DNA from: Forficula auricularia
Lineage: Eukaryota; Arthropoda; Insecta; Dermaptera; Forficulidae
Direction of reading: 5' to 3'
Assembly (NCBI GenBank): GCA_024734495.1
Contig: JALMQS010000615.1
Span: 465,173-529,172 of the forward strand
DNA: 64,000 bases
Shown here: one piece after another, positions 22,010 through 31,511 of the stretch
Numbering within the stretch: the first letter of the stretch is position 1
Layout: the number at the start of each line of letters is the position of its first letter
Position numbers and translations under genes: made by a program
Notes under the pieces: generated by a model
What the model was told of the DNA's origin: nothing
Seen by the model: the letters and a program-made list of their open reading frames with translations, nothing else
The model's database searches: none

Positions 22010-22439
22010 GAAATTGGCCAATTCTGGCAGCTTCTCATCGATCGCCTGCTTCATTCTGGTCAGTTGTTGACAGTATAGGTTCGAATTGAGTGGTTTGGCC
22101 CGATGGGTCCACCTCAAATAGTCGATGATTCCCTTCCAATCCCACCAAACATACAATAAAACCATATTCTGGGCTCGGGGATCGTTTGGGCAGGTTCACC
22201 ACGATTGGACCATGATCTTTTTTGCCTGTTGTTCTCGCATGTGACCCATTTTATACATCGTCAGTAACCATCGCCATCGCCATAGGTTCAGCAAAGAATC
22301 GCAGGTATCAATTCGGTCCAAAAGGTTCTTTTGCCTATGGCATCCAACTCGAGCTTCTCTGAGACCAGCCTTATTCAAATTGTTCCAAACGGTTTTCTAG
22401 CTAATCTTCAGTTCCTGAGCAATGTAATAAGTATAATAA

Positions 22440-22545
22440 TAAAAATTGCGTAAAATTGCGAGGTAGGTTTTTATATTAAAATGTTTCACCTAGAACCAAC
22501 ACCTGTCTCCTTAAAAGTTAATGGAATAAGTCCTCGCATCCCGGA
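22440..22545 (-). mobile_element. Small insertion with TTAAGGAG-type end
   Basis: About 105 bp interrupt the mariner between its R-G-L-I-P and I-A-Q-E-L-K-I-S segments. On the minus strand it begins TTAAGGAGACAGGTGTTGG and continues TTCTAGGTGAAACATTTTAA. The same terminal sequence occurs at 18997, 19560 (inverted) and 35798, so it is a mobile terminal repeat, perhaps a solo end of a TTAA-targeting element. Confidence 0.6.
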
Positions 22546-22781
22546 CTCGACAATTTCCATGATTTTATTGACATTTTCGACGATTCGCCTTCCAGAGTGT
22601 GGTGCATCTTTGACATCGAAATTACCGGAACGAAATCGACGAAACCAAAACTGCGCTTGATTGGCTGTTACAGTATCAGAACCATAACACTATTCATATT
22701 TTCAGCCGCCTGGCTTGCCTTTTCACCTTTATCGAAGAAAAGCTGTAAAATATAGCGTATTTTCTCTTTGCTGGTGTCCAT

Positions 22782-23469
22782 CTTTGACGTAAGCTCAAAC
22801 AAAACTGAGTCATTAATTCACAAAACTGTCAAATAAGTATTTTTAGTACCAAATGTTAGCTTTCTAACGCCATTGATTGTAAACCGATCGGACTTTTACT
22901 ATAGAACGTGAGATACAATTTATTAAAACCATTTATTGGAAAAATAATGGATTTCTTTTTACTAAACCTATTATATAGAATCGGTTTCTCGAAAACGACT
23001 GTACCGATTTCGATAAAAATCACAAATTACAGTGTTTTTGTGTCGATAAAACGATCTGTTACGGTCTTATCTTTGGATAAATTTAATTTTGGTTTTTTCT
23101 TAATTCAAAATTTTACCTTTCTCTTTGTATCCACCCTGGCTGCTGGATTAGGTGATTTTTCTCAAAGACCATTTTTAACCAATTTTTTTATTTTGAAAAA
23201 TACTATAAATATATTATACATTTTTCCCCCGAAACGTTTGAATTATTAATATTTTGTTTGATTAAACTCTATAACTGAATTTATGTAAAAATATGTAATC
23301 TCTAATATGTATACAGCTTTTTCCGTCTGCGTAAATATCGGGATTAGTATTCTGAATTTATGCGTATTCATTATCCTTGGGCTGCCTTTCTATCAATTCA
23401 CCATTGAATTCTAACAGTTCCTTTAAAATAGAAATTACATCTAATTAATAAACCAATTATTTTACATGA
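22782..23469. other. Unrecognised AT-rich DNA
   Basis: It includes a 113-codon frame (22908-23249) rich in Phe, Ile and Asn, with no motif, partner or codon bias. It lies across an AACCGAT-CGATTTCGATAAAAATCAC type repeat-like stretch and is most likely chance. Confidence 0.5.
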
Positions 23470-23592
23470 ATTAATGTATACATTGTATTTTAGCTTCGAC
23501 TCCGGAGATTATTTCTCCACCATCGAGTGTCCTTGATCATCTTTAGTCCTTGTTTTTAGTAAGAGGAAAAAACTAATTAAAGAAAAAAAACC
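23470..23592 (+). repeat. GCTTCGACTCCGGAG repeat, copy 1
   Basis: The block TATTTTAGCTTCGACTCCGG, followed by GAGATTATTTCTCCACC, GTCCTTGATCATCTTTAGTCC and an AAGAGGAAAAAACTAATTAAA tail, recurs inverted at 56090-56240 and direct at 63865-64000. GGAG / CTCC can form a small stem around AGATTA. The family is unknown. Confidence 0.75.
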
Positions 23593-24354
23593 TCTTTTCC
23601 GATAATTATTCCAATACCATATTGCGGAAATTAATCCATCCAATTAATTTCCTTCTCCCATCTCTAATTAATAAAATTTTCTAATTGTCAAATATATTAA
23701 CATTTATAATAAACAATTAGTGAGTTTTAAAATTTAATTAATAAAAGAAAATTAAAATAATTGTTTATTGTTTTATCATAACAAATCCTTAAAATACCAA
23801 CAAAATAGACAAAAATAGACATTTTGTTTCATTTTTGAATCAAAATTTCTGAAGGAAACTCAAAATCAAAATCACAAACCGCTTTGGAAATACAGAACAT
23901 TTAATTAATTAGATATTGATAATAATAAAATCAATAAATAAATTTTGAATAATTTAATAAAAAGAAAAGCGTGTTCGAATTTCGAAAAAGATTTCAATTT
24001 TTCATAAAACTAATTTTATTGACATATTTTAATCCTATTAATATAGCCCTTGGAAGGGTAGAAAAAATGCAGGTATCTTCTTTATCAGTGATCTATATTA
24101 AAAAAAAAAAGATGTTTCGATAGGAAAAACGCCCGGGCTTATTCCTTTAGGGTCTAATGCATTGTATATTGTGTCAGACATCTAAGCAAGAGATCAAAAT
24201 CTATATCCCCCCGTATAAAAAGGGAGGATTTAATGGGCATGGGCAAAAAAATAATAATAAATAAATAAAATATCAATATTCCTATAAAATCTCTTCTGTT
24301 CTGTCTCTGCGTGTGTGTGCGTGTGTTTCGTTTTTGCTTTATACGCATAAGTTG
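23593..24354. other. AT-rich DNA, nothing recognised
   Basis: No coding frame or repeat partner apart from generic TTAATTATT-rich sequence. The minus-strand frame 24154-24450 shows no domain. Confidence 0.5.
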
Positions 24355-26004
24355 AAAGGGCGGATAAAAGGTTAAAAGGTCGAAGGTCAAATTCATTATA
24401 TACGGCAAAGGATGCTGTCTGTTTGGCTCAAATATGTTTGTATTTTTCAAAAAATAAAAATAAAAAAAAAACCTCCTTTTTTCTAAATTCTCATCTCATT
24501 AGAAAATGAAAATCTCATCTCTAAACAGATTTTAATTATTGTAAAAACCAAACGACGATTAGAACTGAACTGGCTAAGAAAAAAGAAAAACTTTTTATAA
24601 AGAGAGATAAAAATATTTTCATTAATTTATTTATTTTATTATAAAAATACATTTTTTACTTTATTTGTTTTTATTGTTGAATTAATTATTAAATAATTTA
24701 TTTATGTGCTATTAATTATTCTATAATTGGATAAAATTAATAACAATTAGATTCTAATTATTTAATTGTAATGTTAGTTAATTCTTTGATAAAAATTAAT
24801 AGGGATTGTGGTTGTTAGGTGCAAGGTGAAACATATTTAATAAAGATAAAAGTAAATAAATATTATATGCAGTATTCATTTACTATGAGTTAAGATTTCT
24901 AGGTCACTTGTTTCACATTAAAATTAAAAAAATAAAGGAGTAAATTTTTCTATATATATATTTCTATTATTATTATTATTTGTTGCGTTTGGGCCCTTGG
25001 GATCACGCAAAGCTTGATGTTTCTTTCTGGTTGAACCTTCCACACCTCTATCTTTTTCCGGAATGTGTAATCGAGTTCCATGGTCAGGCTATGTAATTTT
25101 CCTGGCCGGATGAGTGTGTTGATGTTAAAGGTATGTATGGATTTTTGGCGTTATTCTTCCATTGTTTCTTCCTTGACTTCGTTCGTGATGGTCCGGGTGC
25201 CCCAGAATCTGAATGCCCGGTTGCCACTGTGGTAATCTTGTTTTTGCCTCTCACGATTCATGGTTGCTTGTTATGAAATTTTGTCCTGCGCATGCGCGAG
25301 GTTTTGTAGAAGCAGAGATTGTCAGTTTCTCGCTTTATGCACGCGGAGCTCAAGTGCCTCGATTTGCCTTCTATGCATTATGCAGAAAAGAAAGGGCGGG
25401 TTTCTTGCCGCTGTGGTGTACAAGGGAATGTATATGTTTTGTTGGTCGCCAAGCGATCAGGCGCCTAAAAACATATATTTTGCTAAGCACGGCAGTGAAT
25501 AAAACCTTGATTGGTTTCTGGAGCCAGTTGCCCAGAATAAAAGTGATGCCGCTGATTAGGGCAAGAGAAATTGTTTGATCGTGGATAGATCTTCAGAATA
25601 TTGCCGCAAGTGGTTTAGGGCTTAATATTGAAGAACCTTCAGTGTAAAAAGAGAAAATAATTAAAGAAATGAACACACATAGGATATGATTTTTAGCTAT
25701 CAGAATATTCTTATCTTCAGTCCCACACAACTATAGCGAATGTTATATTCGTAACACCTAATGTAATTCTAAAACATGTTTACCATGTGGAGCCTATTGG
25801 TTTAAGAAATAGTTTGGAGTGGTGGCCAGGCTCTCGAGAGCAAAAAAGTGGTAGGGGAGTGAAGTTGTAAATGCGGACCATAGGGGGCCGGTTGCCATGG
25901 TGGGGGTAGTCATTTGACTAGTGAAAAATTGGTGCTAATTTTCAACAATAACTTAGTTATAATTCTGTACTTTCCTGAAGATGAGCTTACACCTCGAAAT
26001 ATAT

Positions 26005-26132
26005 ACTGTCGCGACCCGGGATGGTTCCCACTGCTGCGAATTAAATATGTCGCACGCCATTGGTTTAAGGGCGCGAACATATTATTTTGGTGGCAGCGGT
26101 GGGATACCATCCCGGGTCGCGACATATTTTTT
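26005..26132. repeat. GC-rich hairpin TGTCGCGACCCGGGATGG
   Basis: TGTCGCGACCCGGGATGGTT near 26008 and its complement ending near 26125 form a strong imperfect hairpin with arms of about 45 bp, inside the 24840-26573 element. Overlapping short frames on both strands are by-products. Confidence 0.75.
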
Positions 26133-26262
26133 TCAAACAAAATTTATAACAGGGGTTTCCGGTCCGCAACAATACGATTGAAAAAATTTACTTGTATTTT
26201 TTAATTTTAATGTGAAACAAGTAACCTAGAAATCTTAACTCATAGTAAATGAATATTTGATA

Positions 26263-26546
26263 AAATAGATTAAAAATTCAGTTTATTGGACAAAGTTTTT
26301 TTATTGAAGTTCTTCTTCAATTTTTGTACAACGTTTCGTCTCTCTCGAGACTTTTTCAAGTACTCAATTGGCTAGAACAACATTGGTTGAAATAAAGATA
26401 AAAATAACTGAGACATAGTAGAATTTTTTCTTTCTAGATTGATACCATAAAACAATATAAGTATAGATGTAATTGACTAAACTTTGTCAATAAACTGAAT
26501 TTTTAATCTACTAATCATAATGGACATTAATCAACATAATTTGATA
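26263..26546 (-). mobile_element. 284-bp hammerhead-bearing element with 7-bp TSD
   Basis: TTTGATA at 26256-26262 is repeated at 26540-26546. Removing one copy with the insert restores the right TIR so that it aligns with the left TIR near 24855-24875. The inserted sequence has its own inverted ends, AGATTAAAAATTCAGTTTAT near 26268 and the complement near 26482-26511. It carries one hammerhead-like motif on the minus strand. A rearranged second copy is at 38640-39035. No protein is encoded. Confidence 0.75.
26325..26364 (-). ncRNA. Hammerhead-like motif (G8A variant)
   Basis: On the minus strand: GTAC, TTGAAAAA, perfect stem II GTCTC-GAGA-GAGAC, GAAACGTT, GTAC. Stem II and the GAAAC box are excellent and GTAC / GTAC gives a stem I. 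The first core box deviates from CTGANGA (T at position 3, A at position 8), so catalysis is doubtful. An identical core is at 38935-38972. Confidence 0.5.
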
Positions 26547-26633
26547 TAATATTTATTTACTTTTATCTTTATCTTTGATAAAAAGCTCCATTGTTTTTTA
26601 AAGGGATAAAAATCATTTTTATAAATTTATTTA

Positions 26634-26800
26634 CTAGCTGCAAAGGCGGGGCTTTCGGCGGGACTCTTGCTAGCCAGGGAGCTTCACCCCCTGGACCCCT
26701 ATTCACTCCCTCTAAACCCTCTTCCCTCCTCCACCTCCAATCATTCTTCACCCCACCTCTCACCCCTTCGCTGGGATAAAATTTTAAAAACAATTTTAAA
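26634..26800 (-). mobile_element. Helitron 3' end, minus orientation
   Basis: The minus strand runs through CCAGGGGGTGAAGCTCCCTGG, a first hairpin ending CTAGC, then a GCCGAAAGC-type hairpin and terminates CTAG before T (plus-strand A at 26633). The same two-hairpin CTAGC...CTAGT design ends the complete Helitron at 63493. A matching 5' end (TCTATATAATA) was not found downstream, so this copy appears truncated. The small frames here are spurious. Confidence 0.6.
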
Positions 26801-28084
26801 CTGTGATTTGTAAAAGACACCTAGGTACATACTAGTATATTCCAAATATAAGCTCATAAACTTGAAAACCAGAAGATACAAAGCTTTTGCCTTTAAGAAC
26901 TTAAAAACAAAAATCTAATTTTTTGGTTCAAGGGTCAAATTTTGAAAAAAATGAGAAAATCCTCGCGAGATTTTTCTAAAATAGACCGAAGTGGGGGAAT
27001 ATCGACTACTTAAGCTCTGTTAAAAATATCAAGTATTAATCTTGGTAATAAGATGCTCAAAACGGTCAAATTGTTTGGTTACTTTATCTATTATGAGTTT
27101 CTTCTATTAGATTTGCAAACAATCAAATATTTTTTTTATAAGATACTTTTTTTACAAAAGGGGAAAATATGGGGTAATTTCGACCGGTAGAGTACCAAAA
27201 TTAGATTCTAAACCTTAAAAAACCCGAAGACTTTACAAATTTTAAAAATTTACCCCGAATGACAATATCTCCTAATGGCTATATTTTTTCTAATGAGATG
27301 AGAATTTAGAAAGGATGAGATAAATGAAAGGGTAGGCAATGAATAAAGGAGATAATAATAAAAAAATAAATCCTCTAGTGACAGGTAAAGTAGAGTGCGT
27401 GGGTGTATAATTCGCAGTACGTTTAATAAAGTTGACCTTCGACCTTTTAACCTTTTATCCTCTTTTTCAAATTATATAGTAAAGCAAAAACAAACAAAAA
27501 ACAAACAAAAAAAAAAAACCCGATAGCAAAATGAGGACATCAAAAAGAAATCAACCGGATAATTAAAATTAGATATATTCAAACTTTATTCCTTTTTATG
27601 ACGTTTGATTTTTCGTTTGAACTTGTGCATTCACCGTAAACATTAACAACGATATTAAGGTCATTTCAATAAGTCTTTAGTAAAAAAATAAACAAAAACA
27701 AAACAACATCTCCTTAAATATATTAGAATGATTTACTTATTCGTATATCGTATCTATTTATTTATTTATTATGCTCAAAAAGGATTGCGAATTAACAAAT
27801 TCAATGAAAAAATATAAAATTCTATACTTATTATAAAAATTACATTATTTATAAATTGGTTTATTTTTATTGTTGAAATTAATTATTAAACAATTTATTT
27901 ATACATTATTAATTATTTAATTACTTAATTATCTAATTGTATTTAATTAATTCGGTGTAGATTAGAATGATTTACTTATACGTATCGTATGTATTTATTT
28001 ATTATGCTCAAGATTATGGCCTATAAGAAGTGTTTTACAATTTTCAAGTTTTTCCAAATTAATTTTGAAAATAAAGAAAATATT
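26801..28084. other. AT-rich DNA, nothing recognised
   Basis: Apart from the inverted-repeat arm at 27285-27475, no feature was seen. The TTATTGTTGAAATTAATTATTAAAC-type sequence near 27860 resembles 13870 and 14815. Confidence 0.5.
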
Positions 28085-28195
28085 TTTTATTTTAGACTTG
28101 AGGATCAACCAGGGTTCGAACCCGGGATCTTAGCATGATCTGTGCGATGCTTTTATAAGAGCGTAGCACCTATATTCTCTTAGGTTTGTGATAGA
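28085..28195 (-). repeat. tRNA-like SINE head (copy 2)
   Basis: The minus strand matches the 11544-11638 copy from TCTTATAA-AAGCAT through GATCCCGGGTTCGAACCCTGG to TTGATCC and the following GTCTAAAATAAAAA tail. The B box GGTTCGAACCC is canonical. The 5' half has diverged and the acceptor pairing is lost. Confidence 0.55.
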
Positions 28196-28633
28196 TTGGG
28201 AGGGGTTTGAATATCTATCATACTTACTTATTATTGTCGGCTTGCACGACAACGCAGACGTGTTTTTTCTTAATTTTAAAACTCACTAATAGTTCATTTA
28301 TTAAAATTAGGGAATTCAAATTACTTTATTTTAAAACCCACTATAATAGTTCATGACAAATAAAATTTATTTAAATTAGGAAATTTAAATTATTATTTTA
28401 AAAATCTACTACGAAATCCACGGAGCGTAGATTTTTCAGACTCCTAAAATATTTATTAAGTAATTAAAAAAAAAAGTTTTATTAGAAATAAAAATTTGTC
28501 ATTTTCACATTTTTTATTTTTTGTAATTTTCTGAAAACCTTTCAATTTAAATGTCAATTTTTTTTCATATTATTGAACATCTCTGAATTTAGAAACTTTA
28601 CCCGAATTTAAATCTAATGCTTTATCTTATTTT
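28196..28633. other. AT-rich DNA, nothing recognised
   Basis: Contains two degenerate repeats of a TTTTAAAACTCACTAATAGTTCAT-like sequence (28280-28345). No gene. Confidence 0.45.
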
Positions 28634-29334
28634 TAACCGACTTCCAAAAAAGGAGAGGAAGTTCTCTATTCGACTGTTTTTTTTTTTTTTTTTTTTTTTT
28701 GTGCCTATGTTACCTCATACCTCCGCCAATTGTGAACCGATTTTGAAAATATATTTGCATTGGGTCCAGTCTACCTTCCGATTGGTCCCATTTTTTCGTA
28801 GGTATTAGACCTTTTTGTTAGGTTTGTTCAGGACTAACTTCTTTGTTTATGAACCGATTTCGATGATTCTTTTTTATTGGAAAGGGGGTATCTTAGGGAT
28901 GGTGCAATATTAATTTGGTCAAGTTCTGATGATAGGATCACTATTAATAACATCACTAAAAAGAGAAAAATAAAAATTTTTAAGAAAAAAATAAAACCGA
29001 CTTCAAAAAATTAAATGCAACAAATAAAATACACTAAAAGGTATAAAATAATTATTATCTTATTTAGTTACAACTAAACGACGAAATATTAACATGAAAT
29101 TACTTTTTGAAGTCGGTGCCAAACATATACCTTTTATGAATCGCACTCGACGGATCTTACTTAGTACGTTTGGTGGGTACGCTCGCTTATAGGTATAGTT
29201 TGTTTGGCACCGACTTCAAAAAGTAATTTCATGTTAATATTTCGTCGTTTAGTTGTAACTAAATAAGATAATAATTATTTTATACCTTTTAGTGTATTTT
29301 ACATTTGTTGCATTTAATTTTTTTGAAGTCGGTT
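28634..29334 (-). mobile_element. AACCGACTTC-family element (copy B, inverted)
   Basis: Same element as 17513-18203 in the opposite orientation: AACCGACTTCCAAAAAAGG on the left, TTTTTTTGAAGTCGGTTTT on the right, with the internal inverted repeat at about 29000-29320. A long T run (28675-28700) lies where copy A has a short A run. The 63-codon frame 28617-28808 crosses this run and is not a gene. Confidence 0.75.
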
Positions 29335-29383
29335 TTTATTTTTTCTTAAGATTTTTTTATAGTAATCAATATCCTCATATGGG

Positions 29384-29480
29384 GCCGTCCATAAAATACG
29401 TCATACGAATTTAATGATTTTTAGACCCTCCCCCTCCCATGTGTCACATTCCGTCACATTTTCATTGAGACCCCCCCTGT
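29384..29480 (+). repeat. GGGGCCGTCCATAAA-TACGTCA repeat end
   Basis: GGGGCCGTCCATAAAATACG, then a CCCTCCCCCTCCCATGTGTC block and TGTGACGTGACAC, match a repeat end that I recall from many arthropod genomes. A related copy is inverted at 57828-57928, and a fragment with GTGACATCACAA lies at 30195. The transposon superfamily was not established. Confidence 0.55.
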
Positions 29481-29834
29481 ATTGTGACGTGACACTATCA
29501 AAATTCTACAAACAAAGAAAAATTGTTCTTAAATGGTCCATTACTGGGGGTTTTTTCTTAAAAATAAATCAAATTTTTTTGTCATGTATAAGAAAAATAT
29601 TGAATTATAAAATATACTCGTAAATAAATAACTCTACGAATTGAAATCGTCAAAGTGTAGTCTGAATTTAAATTTGATTTATTATGTTGGTGCGCCTGTA
29701 TTTAGGCAACACTTTGCGCAGAGAAAAATGAAAGCTGCGTAAGAGCTAGGCGAGCCCATTGGTTGGTTACAATTTTTTGTCTAGATTTATTTTACCAACA
29801 TTTTCAAGTTGGAATAATAATAACTTGAAATCTA
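29481..29834. other. Unrecognised DNA
   Basis: No repeat partner or coding frame with a recognisable product. Confidence 0.45.
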
Positions 29835-30165
29835 AAAAAAATGGAGTAATTTTTGGAGACGGACTGATAAGTGAATTAAAAGTGGATTTCGATGAGGCAG
29901 TCCAAAAAAAGAAGAAGACAACTTACACCATCTTTTTAATTCATAAAACCGACGTTTCGGAGGCTAATCCCTCCTTCTTCGGGGTTTTGAAAAGTCAGTG
30001 AAGGAAATCCAATGCGACATTCCCCTCTGTCCCCTCTTTCAGCGGAACAATAATATATGATATCATTCTCAGCAGAATTATAATATAGAAACGTCGGTTT
30101 TATGAATACAAAGATAGTGTAAATTATCTTCTTCTTTTTTGGACTGCCTCATCGAAATCCACTGA
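29835..30165. mobile_element. TIR element with hammerhead-like motif (copy 2)
   Basis: GTGGATTTCGATGAGGCAGT at 29883 returns inverted at about 30143-30163. Between them are the hammerhead-like module on the minus strand (29944-29987) and a partial GAAACGTCGG on the plus strand near 30088. This copy lacks the 145-bp MITE found in copy 1 and so supplies its empty target site. Confidence 0.72.
29944..29987 (-). ncRNA. Hammerhead-like motif (one core change)
   Basis: Minus strand: AAACC-CCGAAGA, stem II AGGAGG / CCTCC, GAAACGTC, GGTTT. Stem I and stem II are intact. The core CTGA is CCGA, which probably inactivates it. Confidence 0.5.
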
Positions 30166-30526
30166 ATATATTTGAATATTTTAAATAATTTTAATTTGAT
30201 TTTGTGACATCACAATTTTTAAGATCCCCGGGCCCCCTGTCACAAATCTGTGATGGCCCCTCCTTACTGTGTTACTTAATTTATACGAACGTCTATTTGC
30301 ACTGGAACAAATTTTGAATCACCCTATATATTAAAAACATCAATAAATAGTTATCCCCCATGTGTGGTCAAAATCTCCACACAAAAAAATATTCTAGAAA
30401 TAAATCGCTTATTTACATTTTCATAAAAACGTTTTTTGAGAAAATATCCCTTTATCAATGAAAAATTAGAAAATAAGTTGCCATACTAGAAATAATATTT
30501 TTGAATCACCCTGTATAGTAGATATA
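30166..30526. other. Unrecognised DNA with repeat fragments
   Basis: Contains the GTGACATCACAA and CTGTGATGGCCCCTCC fragment related to the 29384 repeat and two AATCACCCT(A/G)TATA words, one (30494) just outside the second mariner. Confidence 0.45.
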
Positions 30527-30699
30527 CGAGGGTGATTATAAAAAAACATGAAATTTTGAAAATTAAATAATTTCATAAAATCAAATTAAAAAACAAAATT
30601 ATTTATGTAATTTTATATTAAAAATAATGCCATTTGAGAATACATACAGTAGAATTTATTTTTTGAAGATTACATCTTGCAGGTAAGCTTCTTCTCTAA

Positions 30700-30830
30700 T
30701 CAGATATTCCTGCAGTCTCCGTTACATTCTCCGTGGTTTGATGTAACATCTCAACTGGAATTTCGGCAATTTCTTCTCGGAACTTGGCTTTCAATTCTTC
30801 CGTTGTATGTCATCATACGGTGCGATAGGC
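30700..30830 (-). pseudogene. mariner transposase C-terminal fragment
   Basis: The minus strand reads T-T-E-E-L-K-A-K-F-R-E-E-I-A-E-I-P-V-E-M and ends at a stop after A-G-I-S-D. This is the final helix region following the catalytic domain. The same segment occurs again in the opposite orientation at about 31065-31139. Confidence 0.75.
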
Positions 30831-30914
30831 CCTTTTTTTGAGAACGAGAATAGCCATGCGAAACATTTGTTGTGCAACAACTGAGGAGATCTCCACAATT
30901 ATTGACACGGCATG

Positions 30915-31139
30915 TTTTTAGCAAGATGGATCAACGTATCACACAGCTGCTGGCGAACGTGTGATTTTGAAAAACGGTGACATTTAGATCCCCTGATTTG
31001 TCAGATTGTGATTTCTTTTTATGGGGTCATCTTAAAAGTAAAGTGTTTCTTAGTCTATCTGCTACAACGGAAGAATTGAAAGCCAAGACCCGAGAATCAA
31101 TTGCCGATATTCCAATTGAAATAAGATATTACGTCAAAC
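30915..31139 (+). pseudogene. mariner catalytic fragment, inverted relative to its ends
   Basis: The plus strand carries D-G-S-T-Y-H-T-A-A (second catalytic Asp region) near 30923, then across a frameshift R-S-P-D-L-S-D-C-D-F-F-L-W-G near 30988-31030 with the third catalytic Asp, K-S-K-V-F-L, and T-T-E-E-L-K-A-K-T-R-E-S-I-A-D-I-P to a stop at 31139. The flanking N-terminal and C-terminal fragments read on the minus strand, so this piece has been inverted or comes from a second copy joined head to head. Confidence 0.8.
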
Positions 31140-31380
31140 CATGAACAATGAAGAGACTGCGTCATCTTTTAGAGACTCACGACCAATTGTGAAACGTTCA
31201 TGCCACACATAAACGTTTGTTTTCGATAGAGTATCGTTACCAAAACACTTCTTCAACATTTCAAAGGTCTTCCAGCCGTTGAATCCGTTTTTAACACAAA
31301 ATTTAATACAAGTTCGTTGCTGCAAATGCTTTTCAAGTTATGACGCTCAAAATTGACACTAATGACAATGAAAGATGTGG
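31134..31380 (-). pseudogene. mariner transposase N-terminal fragment
   Basis: The 63-codon frame 31134-31325 contains R-T-C-I-K-F-C-V-K-N-G, E-M-L-K-K-C-F-G-N-D-T-L-S-K-T-N-V and W-H-E-R-F-x-x-G-R-E-S. This is the helix-turn-helix start of a mariner transposase distinct from the M-D-T-S-K type at 22.7 kb. Confidence 0.8.
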
Positions 31381-31511
31381 CAATCTAACAAAAAAATAAA
31401 CTAAAAACTAAAATAGGTTAACTGAGAGGCCAGAGGGGGGCATTTCTGAAACTTTTTATCAAGGTAGTATATTCTCAAATGGCATTATTTTTACTATAAA
31501 ATTATATATAA

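Larger units (their letters stand above)
20206..22781 (-). pseudogene. mariner transposase, interrupted by three insertions
   Basis: The minus strand starts M-D-T-S-K-E-K-I-R-Y-I-L at 22781 and continues through F-W-F-R-R-F-R-S-G-N-F-D-V-K-D-A-P, N-L-L-D-R-I-D-T-C-D-S-L-L (22196-22378), M-V-T-D-D in place of the first catalytic M-V-T-G-D, and V-W-W-D-W-K-G near 22160. F-H-Q-D-N-A-R near 21200 is the second catalytic Asp, L-S-D-Y-Y near 21105 the third, and F-Y-E-R-G-I-M-K-L-P-S-K-W leads to the C-terminal Q-N-G-A-Y-L-T and stop at 20206. This is a mariner of the DD34D type. Stops, frameshifts and insertions at 20242-20946, 21225-22009 and about 22440-22545 destroy it. Without them about 970 bp remain, close to the normal ~1.04-kb frame. 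Confidence 0.93.
24840..26573. mobile_element. TIR element, 1.7 kb, right TIR split by insertion
   Basis: The left terminal segment 24840-24962 (AAAGATAAAAGTAAATAAAT, then ACTATGAGTTAAGATTTCTA, then CTTGTTTCACATTAAAATT) is matched inverted by 26178-26255 plus 26547-26573. The two right pieces are separated by the 284-bp ribozyme-like element. Interior 25000-25900 is GC-moderate and has open frames (25213-25578, 25260-25502) without recognisable domains; a decayed gene cannot be excluded. Confidence 0.7.
24355..27475. repeat. Large inverted repeat flanking the 24.8-26.6 kb element
   Basis: GGATAAAAGGTTAAAAGGTC and a TCTAAATTCTCATCTCATTAG block in the left arm (24355-24515) recur in inverted order in the right arm (27285-27475). 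The 2.8 kb between contains the TIR element 24840-26573 and a Helitron end. The arms are diverged in their middles. It could be an old, larger foldback element or the remains of an inverted duplication. Confidence 0.55.

Noticed and set aside
22908..23249. 113-codon frame
   Set aside because: Phe/Ile/Asn-rich, no motif, AT-driven and no partner; chance is most likely.
24095..24130. Hammerhead motif near GAAACATC and CACTGATAAAG on the minus strand
   Set aside because: The boxes are in the wrong order and spacing for a linear hammerhead, and no stem II forms.
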